NCBI GenBank assembly: GCA_026119855.1
Contig: JAOWBW010000220.1
Location: 984,828 to 1,048,827 of the forward strand
Source: Campanula takesimana
Taxonomy: Eukaryota; Streptophyta; Magnoliopsida; Asterales; Campanulaceae
Length of the DNA stretch: 64,000 nt
Direction: 5' to 3'
Part shown: in pieces, positions 31,700 to 43,195 of the stretch
Numbering within the stretch: the first letter of the stretch is position 1
Layout of the letters: every line of letters starts with the position of its first letter
Notes under the pieces: generated by a model
What the model saw: the letters and a program-made list of their open reading frames with translations, nothing else
What the model was told of the DNA's origin: nothing
The model's database searches: none
Program-made: the position numbers and the translations under genes

Positions 31700-32649
31700 A
31701 AAAGGTTCCCAGCAAGCATCCTTAACTAGTAAGACTTCATAGTTATGAAATGGAGAAGTCGTTAATATAACAAACTTCCGCATTGTTTACTTGACTTACA
31801 TCATTTAGTTTTTATTACTATAATAACACAATTTACTATTAGTTGACACCTTCACATGCTTCACTATCATTCTATTAGTTGTTAATAAGTTCAGTGACCT
31901 TTCAAGATGTTGCGTAAAAAAAATATAAAAAAGATGTACTCAAAATATAATCAGCATCTTCATGATATTCATAATCATTAGTAGAGATCAATATTTAATT
32001 TTATTTGACAAATTTTTATAAGTAGGGTATATAATTAGATATTGCTCCCATTCATCCTTAAAGTGTATACATTATTAACATGAGTGTAACCATTATTTCT
32101 AACTCCTTATTTAATATGAAAATAATAAATTTATAACAAATTTTTGGTATAACAATATGACAATTGCACACTTATGTTCAAATCACCCCATATAAAGCTT
32201 AGACATGCAGAAAATTAAATTCATATACTTCAATATGTGATAATAGAATTGGGTACTCATTACTCAATGAACATTTTAACAGATAATCAAGTTGAGTTTG
32301 TTATCAAAATATTATATAAAATTTTGTGTTGCTAAATTTATATAAGCAATTAAAAACTTAATCAAGTTATGATAGAATAGGTAGATTATTCTTTTGTATT
32401 ATTATGTATATCTTGTATAACAATATAGGTGATATGCATATATCTGTAAATATGGTAGGAGTATCAATTTAATCCTAGAATCATGGAAATAGGGTTGTAT
32501 GTATTGTGGACTCAATGGAATGAAAGGGCACGGAGTATTATTACTTTATTGATATCTAGTCGTTGACATAAATATATCACCCATGTGCCTTAAATTACAA
32601 TGTCTAATATCAAGCCTACCTTGCTATAAACCTTTTGATTTCTTCATAA
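31700..32649. other. A+T-rich spacer, no gene seen
   Basis: Upstream side of the ATXR5/6-like exon. The missing N-terminal exons are not recognisable here. No repeat shared with the rest of the window. Confidence 0.45.
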
Positions 32650-34060
32650 TCAGCAAATAAGCATTGAGAAATCAAATGTATTACCTCATTGATATACCAA
32701 GAACAACGACCTTTGTGTTGATGATGTGAGAGCCAGCATTACTTGCGTATACGGACTACAAAACACACATTTGTAACCAAATATTAATGGTTTCATAAAG
32801 TGTAAAAAGTATAGATAAAATATAAAAATTGAATGTCTATATTGTGTACTAATGTATAACAAGTTTAGATCAACAAACAAACAAGCACTAAACCATATCT
32901 TCATTTCTAAACTATACTTTGGAAGAAAATTATGTTCAAATTTGTAATTAATGTAAACATATATGATAATTCCAAAAAAAAAAAAAAAAAAAAAAGAGAT
33001 GCATTTTGATGATTTTTCCTCAATCACTCAAGATTTTTATCCATAAAAGTCATGGTCTTGAAATAACATAAAAATTTGAAACGACATGTGGAATTGTGTG
33101 ATTTGAGATCATTTCAGGGGAAAATCATCTTTTTATTTTCATAAATACTAATATTCCTTTTCGTAATTCTTTTTTATTCTTGGTATATATTTCATGTTGG
33201 AGAAGTAATATTGTCTTGAGTCATTTTGAGCGTCACTTTTTTAGTATGAATAGTCCATGAATTTTTCTTTCGTTGAGTTTAGATTTTCTAAAAAATATAG
33301 GCATCACCAATTGTACTACAAGCATACATCTATACATAAATATGATTACACCTAATCTAAATTGTAATTGAAATGTTTGCATGTAAGTCTAGATCTATAA
33401 ATATTGTATCCATGATCTGAATTCATCTAAATATTAATCAAAATTTATACTAGTTGAAGAAAAAACTAATTGCAAATGATATTACACATACAAATTAAGG
33501 AAGGAAGATGAAATACGACCAACTGAACCGATTATTCTAACAAGTTGTAAATGATATATTTCTATTTCTTACTAATTAGGCGAACAAGATCATATACCAA
33601 CTTACAACAAGAGTTAATCTGTCTTCATGATGTGACTTCAAGGCATTAGTTGATGTTGTTGATCGGATATCAAAATTCATCTTAGTAGTGATAAACTAAT
33701 CATTTACCCTATCTTTGCATAGTTGATCAGAAACAAAGAGAGGAAGAAAGTGTTGGACGGCGCCACTCTATTGAAAGAATGTGGGTGAGGTGCCTTATTT
33801 AAAAAATTCTTGTCCTTTTATATCATTTTTGCTAGGGTAAGAATCTAAATCTACAATTGGGCTAACAAGGTGAGTGGGCTTTCTTACATCGACCAAACTC
33901 ATTTAAGTTATAGCGGCCTTATTGTTATGAAAACAAGCAAGAGTTTGTGATTTTAAATAGATTTGTGAGGCTAAAAGCTAACGACTATTGCACTTACTCT
34001 ATTTTCGTTCCCATATAATCAAATATGTAGATTTGTTCTTATATACCAAATTTACATTGG
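32650..34060 (-). pseudogene. Locus X copy 3
   Basis: Minus strand. TATA box (gatataaaagg) near 33817-33827; ATG at 33680 opens a 25-codon exon (MNFDIRSTTSTNALKSHHED...) ending at donor gtaagt (33605). The 71 bp exon 32755-32685 has intact AG and GT. The third exon seen in copy 1 is absent from this copy. A poly-A tract interrupts an intron near 32975. It is the best preserved promoter plus exon 1 of the three copies. The family is unknown. Confidence 0.55.
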
Positions 34061-34065
34061 GAAAC

Positions 34066-34525
34066 TGTTAGTACCTCACTATGTTTAATCACAAATTAAT
34101 CATAGTTAATATGTTTTGATAAATAAATAATCAAACCCAGTTGATTATATGATGTATACAAAGACATGAGCACATGCAACCCACGACAATATTCAACAGC
34201 TAAGACTGCCCTGTATCAACACAACTCAAACAGTCAACATTACATGATCAATCCATCATCTATACATCAAACAAACTGAAGAACCACCTATTACAGATTC
34301 CATTACATTAAAATGAATTATCAAGAAAGCTTCAACAGATAAAGCCTTAAAGGCCCAACAGCTAAGACCCCTGCTTTAACAGCTAAGACTGCTCTTGATG
34401 AACATCTGACCCCACCTTACCAGATCTTTGAAGAATGACTATTCCAATATATCCAATCATTGGAATAACTCATATTTTAAGCTTGATCAAGCCTGCATAG
34501 CTCTCCACCCAGATAGACAACTTGC
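34066..34525 (+). repeat. LTR E, left part (split by element D)
   Basis: Begins TGTTAGTACCTCAC and aligns with the solo LTR at 29177. It continues at 42810 after element D and its cttgc target duplication. The preceding pentamer gaaac could be its own target duplication. Confidence 0.75.
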
Positions 34526-35894
34526 TGTTGGGTTTCGTGCAATCATGCGCAGCGGAAGATAGACATGAATAAAACCCAATAGCCTAGATCCGCTATGAAC
34601 AATAATTCATAATAACAAGATGAAGGAAACTAACCCTTGTAGATAGTTATGTAAAACTTGGATTAAGCGTTAAGACAAACACCCTCTACCGGTGATCCAC
34701 ACAACGAACAGATTTCAAGAACGCCTTCTTGAACTTGACTGCTAGGTCTTCGGATTGATCAACGAAGTTGAAGAACGATTCTTCAAAGATCCTAATTATT
34801 ATTGTGACTTGATAATTGAGATTAATCAATCACAATAACCTAAGAATATAATGTGTGATTCCTTTCTCTAAGAAAGACTTTGGAATTGATCAAATTAACC
34901 ACTCGGGAACAATTCCCGTCAATCTGTATTTATATTCTAGGGGTTTCAGAAACCCTTTAGGAATTAGGTTTTCTTGTTCAACAAGAGTTTTCCTAAAAAC
35001 TGATTCTGTCGGCAAAACCATCCGTACGGATGTTTCTGGAAGCACCCAGATTCAGCCGTATGGATCCTTTAGGCAGGATCCGTTTTACTTCGTTTTTCGC
35101 TCCTTTTAATTATCCGTTCTGCGTGTGTGACCCAATAGGATTATACTAAGTTGGCAACGAGTCCGAACCAGTCAAACCTCATAAGTCATAAGCGGACTCT
35201 AGCAAGCCATTATGACTACCCAATTAGTATAACTTTGAACTCCAAAGTTTCCTAAAATAGAACATAACACAATCTCTTTGTTTCACGATGTCTATTGAAC
35301 GTAAGCCGTGGTCAATGGTCAACTTACATTTGTTCAATGCTTTCTCGATCTCGAATGTATTGATAATACAAATCTTATTTGAGCATGGCCATGCATTTCA
35401 TCAATACCATTCATCGAGTGGCCAAAGCTTGACATCTCTCGTGACGAGGAACAAATCCCATCTTGGCTTATTACTCTTCCCTACATGATTCCGATTATGC
35501 CAATCATATTCTTTATAGCTATCCTGTTAGGGATAACGTTTGAATATGTCAAACGTAATGTTCATCATGTGGAAGACTGTAATAACCTCAGGTCTAGAGA
35601 TTCCAATGATATAACTATATGAGACTTAATTATGACATTGTGACCATGACATAAATCTCATAGGGGTCAGTCCAGTATTTGTTCTCCAACAAATACCCAT
35701 AAGTCTAATTGTATCCCATACACCATAATCATCATATGATTATCTATTAAACTTATACTAATAATTAATCATAATTATCAGGGACGAAGATTATTATAAT
35801 AAACATGCAAAAGACATAATAATCAGACATTCAATATCTTTATAAATAATAACATTTGTTTTACAGACAACATGCTTAGGGCATAACACCAACA
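34526..35894 (-). repeat. 3' LTR of element D
   Basis: The minus-strand TATA box gaatataaatacag is at 34924-34937. About 82 bp upstream of it in transcription sense lie the perfect 14 bp palindrome catccgtacggatg (35019-35032) and a second ccgtatgg box (35056-35063). Confidence 0.93.
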
Positions 35895-35909
35895 ATCTCC
35901 CACTTGCAC
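35895..35909 (-). promoter_or_regulatory. Polypurine tract of element D
   Basis: Minus strand CAAGTGGGAGAT abuts the 3' LTR. It closely resembles the tract of element A. Confidence 0.85.
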
Positions 35910-35924
35910 TAGGCCTAATTAATG

Positions 35925-38900
35925 TATCGAATACCCATTGACCTAACATGACCATCATGCTTTGCTTGCGGAAGACCCTTTGTCAATGGGTCTGCAATAT
36001 TATCATCAGTTGGTACTCTGCATATATTTACGTCTCCACTATCAACGATCTCTCAAATGATATGAAAACGCCTAAGTATGTGTTTGGATTTCTGATGCGA
36101 TCTAGGTTCCTTTGCTTGAGCAATAGCACCATTATTATCACAATAAAGGTCTATTGGATTAGCAATGCTAGGAACCACCTCTAGTTCACCAATGAACTTT
36201 TTAATCCAAACAGCCTCTTTAGCAGCATCGGATGCAGCAATATACTCAGCTTCAGTTGTAGAATCTGCTACGGTACTTTGCTTAGAACTCTTCCAGCTAA
36301 TAGCACCTCTATTGAGCACAAATACAAATCTAGATTGCGATCTAGAATCATCCTTGTCAGTTTGGAAGCTTGCATCTGTGTAACCACTTACAACAAGATC
36401 ATCTTCCATTCCTCTATACACCAAGAACGAATTTTAGTCCTTCGTAAGTACTTAAGAATCGTCTTGACTGCAATCCAGTGACTCTCACCAGGATTTGATT
36501 GGTATCTGCTCGTCATGCTCAAAGCATACGAGACATCGGGTCTAGTACATATCATGGCATACATGATGGATCCAATAGCAGAAGTGTATGGAATCCCTAT
36601 CATTCTCTCACGCTCATCAGTTGTCTTAGGACACTGATTCTTGCTTAGAGATATTCCATGACCTACTGGCAAATTTCCTCTCTTAGAGTTTTCCATGCGG
36701 AATCTCTTAAGAACTTTGTCAATATATGTATCTTGACTTAAACCAATCAATTTCTTGGATCTATCACGATAGATCCTTATGCCAAGGATGTAAGCAGCTT
36801 CTCCCATATCTTTCATTGAGAAACACTTTCCTAACCAAGTCTTTACAGATTGCAGTGCAGGAATGTCATTTCCAATGATTAATATGTCATCAACATATAG
36901 CACAAGAAATAGTACTATGCTCCCACTAATCTTCTTGTACACACAAAGTTCATCTTCATTATTGATGAAGCCAAACTCTTTGACCGATTCATCAAATCGA
37001 AGATTCCAACTCCTAGAGGCTTGCTTCAATCCATAAATGGATCTTTGCAATTTGCATACTTTGTTAGAATTTTCTGGAATTACAAAACCTTCAGGTTGTG
37101 TCATATAAACACCCTCAAGTAAGTTCCCGTTAGGGAACGCTGTTTTGACATCCATTTGCCATATCTCATAGTCAAAATATGCGGCTATGGCAAGTAAAAT
37201 TCTTATAGACTTGATTATTGCTACGGGCGAAAAGGTTTCATCATCGTCGATTCCATGATTCTGCCTATAGCCTTTCGCTACAAGTCTAGCTTTATAAGTA
37301 TGCACCTTACCATCCATGTCAGTTTTCCTTTTGAAAACCCACTTGCATCCTATGGCTTTTACACCTTCGGGCGCATCAATCAAGTTCCAAACTTGATTGT
37401 CATACATTGACTTAATTTCAGATTCCATGGCTCCAAGCCATTTATCTGAATCAGGAGCGGACATCGCTTCTTGGTACGAAGTAGGTTCGTCATCAACTAT
37501 GACTTCCACTTCATTGCTATCCGTCATGAGAAATCCATATCTCTCAGGTTCGGATCGCACCCTACCAGTTCTGCGAGGAACTTGAGTATTCTGAATAGGT
37601 TCCACAACTCCTTGTGAAACTTGTTCAGATCCAACATTTTGTTCCATGTTATTTTCGGGTTCTCGAACCTCTTCGAGATTAATTTTACTCCCACTAATTC
37701 CTTTGGAGAGAAACTCTTTCTCTAGAAAGGTTCCATGACGGGCAACAAACACTTTGTTTTCCGTGCGGTTGTAAAAGTAATAACCCTTAGTTTCCTTAGG
37801 GTAACCAACGCAAATACATTTATCGGATCTTGGTGCAAGTTTGTCAGAGATTAATCTCTTAACATAAGCTTCACAACCCCAAATTTTCATGAAAGACAAA
37901 CTAGGTTTTCTTCCAGTCCACATCTCATATGGAGTCTTTGGAACAGTTTTAGTTGGAACATTATTTAGTGTAAGAGCAGCAGTTTCTAGTGGATGTCCCC
38001 AAAAGGTTAAAGGAAGATCAACTTGACTCATCATGGAGCGGACCATATCTAATAAAGTCCTATTTCTCCGATCAGACACACCATTCCATTATGGTGTTCC
38101 AGGTGGAGTTAATTGTGAAACAATTCCACAATCTTTAAGATGATTGTCAAATTCTTAGCTTAAATATTCTCCACCTCGGTCAGATCGAAGTGCTTTAATA
38201 GTTTTACCAAGTTGATTTTGAACTTCATTTTAAAATATTCTAAATATCTCAAAAGATTCACTTTTATGTTTCATTAAGTAGACATAGCCATATCTACTAA
38301 AGTCATCAGTAAAAGTTATGAGGTATTGATATCCTCCCCTAGCACTGCTGCTCATTGGTCCACACACATCAATATGTATGAGTCCCAATAAGTCACTGGC
38401 CCTTTCACTACTCTTAGTAAAAGGTGCCTTAGTCATTTTTCCAAGTAAACAAGACTCACAAGTTTCATATGATTTAAAGTCATGTGAATCTAAAAGTCCG
38501 TCCCCATGGAGTTTTGAGATACGCTTCTCATTAATATGACTAAGACGGCAATGCCACACATAAGTATGATTGACATCATTAGGTTTGGATTTCTTATTTA
38601 CATTATAAATATTCTCATTATTTCCATTCTCAACATCAAGAACATAAAGGCCATTAAATAAATATGCAGTACAATAAAGCATATCATTTAAATAAATAGA
38701 AAACTTCTTATTTTTGATAAGAAAACTATAACCTTCATTATCCAAACAAGAAACTGAAATAATATCTCTACTCAAATCCGGAAAGTAATAACAATTGTTC
38801 AAAACAAGAATTAATCCGCTAGGTAAAATGACATCATATGTTCCTACGGCTAATGCAGCAACTCTTGCTCCATTCCCCACGCGTAGGTCCACTTCGTCAT

Positions 38901-39879
38901 CTTTGAGTAGCCTCATATTCCTTAGTCCCTGCACATTCAAACAAATGTGAGATCCACATCCGGTATCTAATACCCAGGAACTAGAAGTAGAAAGTAGAAT
39001 ATCTATAACATAGATACCTGAAGTAGACGCAGTCCCACGGCTCTTCTTCTTCTTTAACTCTTCCTTATAAACCTTGCAATTTCTTTTCCAACGATTAATC
39101 TCATTGCAGTGGAAACAGATTGCATCCTTTTGGGAAGTAGGTTTAGCCACATCAGCATTAGCAACAATTGCCTTGCCAATCTCGGGTTTGACAACTTTTG
39201 TCTTAACCCCTTTGCCTTTAGAGCCTTTTCTTCCTTTTGTCACTACGAGCACAGGAGCGACTTCTTTACCGATTTTCTTTTCCGCTGTCTTTAGCATCCC
39301 ATGCAACTCAGACAGGGACTTATCCATCCCATGCATATTAAAGTTCATGACGAACTGATTATAGCTTTTGGGCAATGAATTAAGAATAAAATCAGTGGCC
39401 AACTCAACATCAATGGGATGACCAAGACTCTCTAGATGCTCAAAGTGAGCCTTCATCTTCAAAACATGAGGGCCCACAGACTGTCCTTCGCTCATCTTGC
39501 ATGAGACCAAGGCAGCTATAGTGTCGAACCTTTCTTGCCTTGCTTGTTCTTGAAACATATCTTTCAACGAAGCAGCAAGGTCAAATGCCTCCAAGTGTTC
39601 AAGAGTCTTCTGAAGCTCTAGACACATGGCCGCAAGCATAAGACAACCCACCTCACGAGAATCACTTTTGTGTTTGTTGTAGGCGTTTCTCTCATCCTTT
39701 GGTGCATTAGAAGCAGGTTCCTCTTCAGGAACGGGCTCATCAAGAATATAGAGCTTGTCCTCATGCTTTAGAATAATTCTAAGGCTACGTATCCAATCCA
39801 TGTAGTTAGCTCCATTTTCTTGAAGTTTTTCCTTCTCAAGGATAGATCGCAATGATAAAGAACCAGTACTTTGAGCCAT
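35925..39879 (-). pseudogene. gag-pol of element D, broken
   Basis: ATG at 39879 (MAQSTGSLSLRSILEKEKLQ). Gag, then a knuckle CFHCNEINRWKRNC whose histidine ligand is replaced by arginine, protease WVLDTGCGSHIC, integrase zinc region (HCRLSHINEKR, CESCLLGK) and core, RT with LYVDDILIIG, RNase H (DASFQTDKDD). Breaks: TAA at 38230, two more TAA codons before 38080, a one-base loss in the segment near 36436 separating RT from RNase H, and TGA at 36053. The third integrase acid reads D (GVSDRRNRT) instead of the family's E. The polyprotein is non-functional in at least four places. Confidence 0.93.
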
Positions 39880-41422
39880 TATCTACAATTATTCAAACAT
39901 ATAATTAAATATAAGTACCAACTTAATTAAAGATATTATAAGTATTTAACAAATACTCCCACTAAATTATATAACCTTCAAATACATCTAATGTATCATA
40001 TAATTAAAATGGGCCAAGATCCATATTTCACTTAACTTTGAGTCGGCTAGGGCACGACTGCTCAAAATAAGTTATTTAGGTAGACAACTCCTTGTCAATC
40101 ATATCATATATGACTCTTAGATCTTCTATGAGATTCCAGACATCATATGTCTAAACATGTTTTAATCTCATCTGTACCTTAGGCCCAAAACTGTTTTGAT
40201 AGCCTAATTAAGTTAAACCATTTTAAACGTATAGGAATCACTATTTCCTCATCTTGCTTATAGATTGATAGAATTAATGTGCCTACGCTAGGGCGTAACC
40301 CACATAAAACTACCCATGTACTCACAAGTGTTTTAATCATAGATTGGCACATAACTTAAATTTTAAGAAGGTTCACACACATAAAGTTAATCAATTAACC
40401 GAATTAGTTTTATGTGACATTAGTTGCGCTAGTTAGGGATTAAAGTCTGAAACCTTGGAGATTACTCCAATCTTAAACTCCTTTAAGATTATAATCTCTA
40501 TGTATGCACTTCTGAACTTACATTTATTTCAGGAAATACGGTTTCAAAGACCAGCCATCTGAAATGGATCAAATCAGTATAGTCCAAACCTTCTGCAGAG
40601 CATCTTGAAATTGAGAGCACAAACCGTACGGTCGAAACTAAGCCAAAAGGCATCCACATTCCCGTACTAGGATCAAGAAACCAAGCAACTTCTCTATACA
40701 GTCGAAACTAAGCCAAAAGGCATCCACATTCCCGTATAGATTGGCCACTTATCTCAAGATCTTTCATTGTCTCTTAATCTCACAGATTACAGAAGTTCTA
40801 AACTCTTTAGAACTCTGATTTCTGCAGTTACTTTGAATTCTTCGCAGAAAACTGTTTCAGGAAACATGGTTTCAGAAACCAGCCGTCTAAAACCAGTTTC
40901 TGTTTCCAGGTTTGAATTCTGCAAACAATTTGCAGAACAATCTGAACATGAGAAGTCAGAATGAAATCTGGGAGTGGACCAAAACCATCCGTACGGATGT
41001 GTTTGGAGGCTCCTAAACCAGCCGTACGGATTCTTAGGTAGAATCCCAGTTTTTCCAGATTTCAGATTTCAGAAATTCGATCAATCTTAATATTGTGTTT
41101 ATACATAATCAGATTACAGAAACATAAAATTGCAGATTACGAATTTTAACCCATCTAATTCATATATTCAATAACCAATTTATTCCACATACAAATTAGA
41201 TCAAGATCATCAATAAAATAATCCAATTACAACATGATAATCTAAGCATGCAATCATACATATTAATCAAATCAATATTACAACCACATCAACTAGCATG
41301 CATATTTTATATCTCATATAAAATCTGTCACATAAATTCATCTATCTCATGATCATATCAATTAAATAATCGCATTAAATAATTGTATCATGATAATATT
41401 AGAATTATTGATCATCAACGGG
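39880..41422 (-). other. Long untranslated leader of element D
   Basis: About 1.5 kb between PBS and gag start, without ORFs. It holds a second copy of the LTR palindrome pair (catccgtacggatg 40986-40999; ccgtacgg 41022-41029), another ccgtacgg at 40624-40631, and a direct repeat (gtcgaaactaagccaaaagg...) at 40632-40669 and 40700-40737. Confidence 0.8.
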
Positions 41423-41434
41423 GCTCTGATACCA
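41423..41434 (-). promoter_or_regulatory. Primer binding site of element D
   Basis: Minus strand TGGTATCAGAGC, the exact complement expected for initiator tRNA-Met, one base from the 5' LTR. Confidence 0.93.
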
Positions 41435-41435
41435 C

Positions 41436-42804
41436 TGTTGGGTTTCGTGCAATCATGCGCAGCGGAAGATAGACATGAATAAAACCCAATAGCCTAGATC
41501 CGCTATGAACAATAATTCATAATAACAAGATGAAGGAAACTAACCCTTGTAGATCGTTATGTAAAACTTGGATTAAGCGTTAAGACAAACGCCCTCTACC
41601 GGTGATCCACACAATGAATAGATTTCAAGAACGCCTTCTTGAACTTGACTGCTAGGTCTTCGGATTGATCAACGAAGTTGAAGAACGATTCTTCAAAGCT
41701 CCTAGTTATTATTGTGACTTGATAATTGAGATTAATCAATCACAATAACCCAAGAATATAATGTGTGATTCCTTTCTCTAAGAAAGACTTTGGAATTGAT
41801 CAAATCAACCACTCGGGAACAATTCCCGTCAATCTGTATTTATATTCTAGGGGTTTCAGAAACCCTTTAGGAATTAGGTTTTCTTGTTCAACAAGAGTTT
41901 TCCTAAAAACTGATCCTGCCTGCAAAACCATCCATACGAATGTTTCTGGAAGCACCCAGATTCAGCCGTACGGATCCTTTAGGCAGGATCCGTTTTACTT
42001 CGTTTTTCGCTCCTTTTAATTATCCGTTCTGCGTGTGTGACCCAATAGGATTATACTAAGTTGGCAACGAGTCCGAACCAGTCAAACCTCGTAAGTCATA
42101 AGCGGACTCTAGCAAGCCATTATGACTACCCAATTAGTATAACTTTGAACTCCAAAGTTTCCTAAAATAGAACATAACACAATCTCTTTGTTTCACGATG
42201 TCTATTGAACGTAAGCCATGGTCAATGGTCAACTTACATTTGTTCAATGCTTTCTCGATCCCGAATGTATTGATAATACAAATCTTATTTGAGCATGGCC
42301 ATGCATTTCATCAATACCATTCATCGAGTGGCCAAAGCTTGACATCTCTCTTGACGAGGAACAAATCCCATCTTGGCTTATTACTCTTCCCTACATGATT
42401 CCGATTATGCCAATCATATTCTTTATAGCTATCCTGTTAGGGATAAAGTTTGAATATGTCAAACGTAATGTTCATCATGTGGAAGACTGTAATAACCTCA
42501 GGTCTAGAGATTCCAGTGATATAACTATATGAGACTTAATTATGACATTGTGACCATGACATAAATCTCATAGGGGTCAGTCCAGTATTTATTCTCCAAC
42601 AAATACCCATAAGTCTAATTGTATCCCATACACCATAATCATCATATGATTATCTATTAAACTTATACTAATAATTAATGATAATTATCAGGGACGAAGA
42701 TTATTATAATAAACATGCAAAAGACATAATAATCAGACATTCAATATCTTTATAAATAATAACATTTATTTTACAAACAACATGCCTAGGGCATAACATC
42801 AACA
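41436..42804 (-). repeat. 5' LTR of element D
   Basis: Same length as the 3' LTR. Here the first palindrome is damaged (catccatacgaatg) and the second is perfect (ccgtacgg, 41966-41973), the reverse of the 3' LTR. Confidence 0.93.
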
Positions 42805-42809
42805 CTTGC

Positions 42810-43195
42810 ATCCAACCAAGTAATAAATATGACAGTCAACTTGACTTTTGCCATTACTCCTTTGCACCTTTGTTCCCCAACGGCTATAGGCCAACCCCTA
42901 TATAAAGGATCATACTGGCATGTTGTCTAGGAACCTTTAACCTTCAAATCTTGAAAACTTCATAACCTTTTGTAGCTCCTCTGCATTGACACTCTGTAGT
43001 CTTAAATATTTGCATAGACCCCTGCAAATATTGTGCCATCTTGCACCCAATTACAACCCACACCCAGCCAGCTAACATCCAAGCTATTTTCATTTGTACA
43101 ACACTCTTGTGATTTTTCTTTTTCTTTTTCTCACTTTGAAAGAAGCAATCTTAATTAAAGTGTCAATTAAGTAGAGGGCGTTCAAAGGAAGTAGG
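42810..43195 (+). repeat. LTR E, right part
   Basis: Resumes the LTR interrupted by element D. A TATA box (ctatataaagg) lies at 42898-42908 in the plus direction. Similarity to the solo LTR F stops near 43190 (attcaaaggaa), where about 280 bp of LTR end are missing and minus-strand coding debris begins. Confidence 0.7.

Larger units (their letters stand above)
34526..42804 (-). mobile_element. Full-length Ty1/copia element D (8279 bp)
   Basis: LTRs of 1369 bp each (34526-35894, 41436-42804), TGTTGGG...AACA, inside the direct repeat cttgc (34521-34525, 42805-42809). Transcribed from the minus strand. I count about 26 differences between the LTRs (around 2%). PBS at 41423-41434, PPT at 35895-35909. 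A 1.5 kb leader precedes gag. Coding capacity is destroyed by stops and a frameshift, so it is non-autonomous. Confidence 0.95.

Noticed and set aside
34855..35488. 84- and 66-codon frames present twice (also 41765-42398)
   Set aside because: They lie in the LTRs of element D and are duplicated because the LTRs are. There is no protein evidence.
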